Positions 62,338 through 64,000 of a DNA stretch of 64,000 nt are shown in pieces. Made by a program: the position numbers and the translations under genes. The DNA comes from Candidatus Calescibacterium sp. (lineage in GTDB: Bacteria; Calescibacteriota; Calescibacteriia; Calescibacteriales; Calescibacteriaceae). The notes under the pieces were generated by a model that did not search any database, was not told the origin of the DNA, and saw only the letters and a program-made list of their open reading frames with translations. The stretch lies in assembly GCA_025060505.1 (NCBI GenBank), contig JANXBU010000003.1:124001-188000 (forward strand). Reading direction: 5' to 3'. Position 1 is the first letter of the stretch, and each line of letters starts with the position of its first letter.

Positions 62338-63291
62338 ATGGGAAAACTTCTTGAAGGAAAAGTAGCGGTTGTTACTGGTGCAGGAAGAGGTATAGGAAGA
62401 GAGGAGGCTCTTTTGCTTGCAAAATATGGTGCAAAAGTTGTTGTAAATGATCCGGGTGTTTCATATACTGGGGAGGGTCAGGAGTCAAGAGTTGCTGATG
62501 AGGTTGTTGCGGAGATAAAAAAGATGGGTGGAGAAGCTGTTCCGAACTATGATTTTGTTGATAGTTTTGAAGGAGCAAAAAGAATAATCTACACTGCAAT
62601 AGAGAAGTTCGGAAAAATAGATATACTTGTCAACAACGCCGGAATTCTTAGAGATAAGATGATATTTAACATGTTGGAGGAGGACTGGGATAAAATAATG
62701 GCTGTGCACTTGAAAGGAACTTTCAATTGTTCTCACCACGCTTGTGTTTGGTGGAGACAGCAGGCAAAAGAAGGGAAACCAGTTTCGGGAAGGATTATAA
62801 ACACAACATCAGATGCTGGTCTTCTTGGAAACATAGGGCAATCTAACTACGGTTCAGCAAAGGCTGCAATAGCGGCTTTCACTATAATTCTCGCAGAGGA
62901 AATGGCAAAATATAATGTCACTGTCAATGCAATAGCTCCAATTGCGAGAACAAGACTCACAACAGATGCAACACCTCAGCTTGCCGCTATATTCCAGATG
63001 GTTGAAAATGCTCCTTTTGATGCGCTGAATCCAAAATCTATCGCTCCACTTGTAGTTTATCTGGCATCTGATAAATCTGCCGGTGTAACTGGTCAGGTAT
63101 TCAGAATAGCTGGAAATATAATTTGGCTGATGGGGGGTTGGAGATCTGTTGCTATGAAAAAGAAGAGCAAAAAAGAATACTGGATGCCAGAAGAGCTTGA
63201 TGATGTTGTAAGAGATATGCTCAAAAATGCTCCACCAAAAGAAAGTATGACAGAGGTAATGCAAGAAGTTCTAAAAGAAGTTCAAGGTTAA
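62338..63291 (+). CDS. Short-chain dehydrogenase, MFE-2/(3R)-hydroxyacyl-CoA type
   Basis: 317 residues. The cofactor motif VVTGAGRGIGREEALLLAK with VVVNDPG after it, the active site YGSAKAAIAAF with an upstream Ser, and the extended C-terminus are typical of the hydroxyacyl-CoA dehydrogenase part of peroxisomal MFE-2 and its bacterial relatives. It likely oxidises (3R)-hydroxyacyl-CoA with NAD. GGAGGT ends 8 nt before ATG 62338, so that ATG is chosen over TTG 62332. Together with the acyl-CoA dehydrogenase and enoyl-CoA hydratase it would complete much of beta-oxidation. Confidence 0.88.
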   Translation: MGKLLEGKVAVVTGAGRGIGREEALLLAKYGAKVVVNDPGVSYTGEGQESRVADEVVAEIKKMGGEAVPNYDFVDSFEGAKRIIYTAIEKFGKIDILVNNAGILRDKMIFNMLEEDWDKIMAVHLKGTFNCSHHACVWWRQQAKEGKPVSGRIINTTSDAGLLGNIGQSNYGSAKAAIAAFTIILAEEMAKYNVTVNAIAPIARTRLTTDATPQLAAIFQMVENAPFDALNPKSIAPLVVYLASDKSAGVTGQVFRIAGNIIWLMGGWRSVAMKKKSKKEYWMPEELDDVVRDMLKNAPPKESMTEVMQEVLKEVQG

Positions 63292-63500
63292 TGGGTAGAT
63301 TCTGAAAGTATCTACTCTGATTTGGAGATATCTTGATTTAGAGTCTCCATTCTGTACACTGATCCTCCAATCATTTTCAGCTCGTTCAGAATTTATCTTC
63401 TGATTTTACTTTTCTGGAATTGATTTATGGACGAAATCTGAATTTGACCTGTTTGGTATGAAATAATATATTTTTCTCCTATCTATATTTCTATGACATT

Positions 63501-63599
63501 TTATGTAGTTTTATTTGAATATTATTCTTAATTTGAAATATTACTCTTGATTATGTGGTTTTATTTGAACATTATTCTTATTTGAAGTATTACTCTTGA
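63501..63599. repeat. 50-bp tandem duplication reaching over a stop codon
   Basis: Two adjacent units (63501-63550 and 63551-63599) differ by a few substitutions and one deleted base; each begins TTATGTRGTTTTATTTGAA. The right unit contains the last codons and stop (63590-63592) of the zinc-ribbon gene on the minus strand. The remaining part of the 298-bp spacer after the SDR gene (63292-63500) shows nothing. Confidence 0.85.
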
Positions 63600-64000
63600 G
63601 CAGTTTCTCGTGGTTGTTCCTCTTCATCTATCTCCACATAGAGTATGGCCCCGCAGTTTGGGCATATCTCATAGGAAGAATTTGTGTAAAGTCTAACTTC
63701 TATTTCTGGTGAAAGAACAAGATAGCAGGAAGTGCAGGTTGATCTTTCAACTTTTGCTATTGGCTTTTTTATTCTTTTGTCTCTCGATACCTCTAAATAG
63801 TGAATGAATATTTCTGGGAAATTCGACTCCAATTCTTTAACTAAAATCTGTATTTTACTTGTTATTTCACTATATTCATTTTCTGAGTTTGTGATTTCAT
63901 TTTGAAGCTCATTTAATTTCTGCTGATAGCTTTCAATTTTTTTCTCAGATTCTTCTTTTAGTTTTTTCAGTTCGTTTTCAATCTCATCTCTTTTAAAAAT
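63590..64000 (-). CDS. Coiled-coil C4 zinc-ribbon protein (zf-RING_7 type), partial
   Basis: The gene enters from beyond the window end. At least 136 C-terminal residues are visible. A coiled coil rich in Glu, Lys and Gln (ELKKLKEESEKKIESYQQKL and on) leads to a zinc ribbon with CTSCYLVLSPEIEV and the second pair CPNCGAIL. This is the CT398/CdsZ-like family: long helical hairpin plus four-Cys ribbon. Exact function is not established; links to secretion, flagella and nucleic acids have been proposed. The N-terminus is missing. An internal TTG near 63832 is not the real start because the frame is open to the window edge. Confidence 0.85.
   Translation of the reverse strand: MFKRDEIENELKKLKEESEKKIESYQQKLNELQNEITNSENEYSEITSKIQILVKELESNFPEIFIHYLEVSRDKRIKKPIAKVERSTCTSCYLVLSPEIEVRLYTNSSYEICPNCGAILYVEIDEEEQPRETAQE

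Noticed and set aside
1-64000. CRISPR array, prophage or integrative element
   Set aside because: No regularly spaced repeats, integrase, terminase or attachment-site duplication was seen; the short tandem pairs have only two copies and no spacers.

Overview
The window is strongly AT-rich, gene-dense bacterial DNA. It carries about 55 protein genes on both strands, one tRNA, and two clear pseudogenes. Outer-membrane beta-barrels, a GspN-type protein, several lipoproteins and a FliA-type sigma factor point to a diderm bacterium that is probably flagellated. The short (Thermus/Thermotoga-type) alpha-glucan phosphorylase and the 7Fe ferredoxin would suit a thermophile, but that is weak evidence. 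No gene places the organism in a named phylum with confidence. There is no CRISPR array, integrase, phage block or rRNA. The content is mostly core metabolism scattered in short operons.

Layout. 0-13 kb: 2-Cys peroxiredoxin with a strong terminator, a NurA-like protein, a glycosyltransferase-asnB pair, hemW, ilvC, a broken DUF169 gene, a beta-propeller-like lipoprotein, the methionine-salvage operon mtnB-mtnD-mtnC, and an outer-membrane protein. 12.6-19.4 kb: coaE-yidD, glucan phosphorylase, a decayed DNA methyltransferase, a CNNM/CBS membrane protein, and cobQ. 19.8-28.7 kb: acyl-CoA dehydrogenase, a small CPYC membrane protein, two overlapping membrane coiled-coil proteins with degenerate chemoreceptor-like hairpins, a GH31 lipoprotein, an iron-type alcohol dehydrogenase, and a CheY-like regulator. 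28.8-45 kb: polA; a porin / ZnuA-like-SH3 / pth operon; cysC; rimI; 7Fe ferredoxin; a serine hydrolase; thrC-gmk; a zinc-type dehydrogenase; gspN; and dciA-like, gldG-like and DUF4340 genes. 45-64 kb: an enoyl-CoA hydratase / pgsA / GlmU-like / tRNA-Gln / prs run, fabF, a HIT protein, cobB-dxr, an SDR gene and a diacylglycerol-kinase-like gene, ydjM-like/fliA/amrS/rpoZ, an Rpn-type nuclease, a second pgsA, hisB, efp, a further SDR, and a zinc-ribbon gene cut by the window end.

The most consistent signal is in expression rather than gene content. At about 20 transcription-unit starts a TANNNT-type -10 box (often TAAAAT; a few are variants such as GATAAT) lies only 6-10 nt (mode 8) upstream of the start codon, with no Shine-Dalgarno sequence. 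These mRNAs should be leaderless. A smaller set (prx, ilvC, acyl-CoA dehydrogenase, iron alcohol dehydrogenase, ferredoxin, the 62.3 kb SDR, and internal mtnD) has classic AGGAGG sites instead. The same compactness appears at the tRNA-Gln/prs junction, where prs starts 9 nt after the tRNA. The -10 rule was used to choose several start codons below.

Genome decay is also visible. The methyltransferase relic has three in-frame stops, the DUF169 gene is broken in its N-terminal half, and many spacers carry two-copy tandem duplications of 13-50 bp, some covering stop codons. Protein oddities include an acireductone dioxygenase with a lysine-rich tail, a Pol I with HDQ in place of HDE in motif C, an EF-P without the PGKG loop, and a GlmU-like protein lacking a recognisable uridylyltransferase domain.
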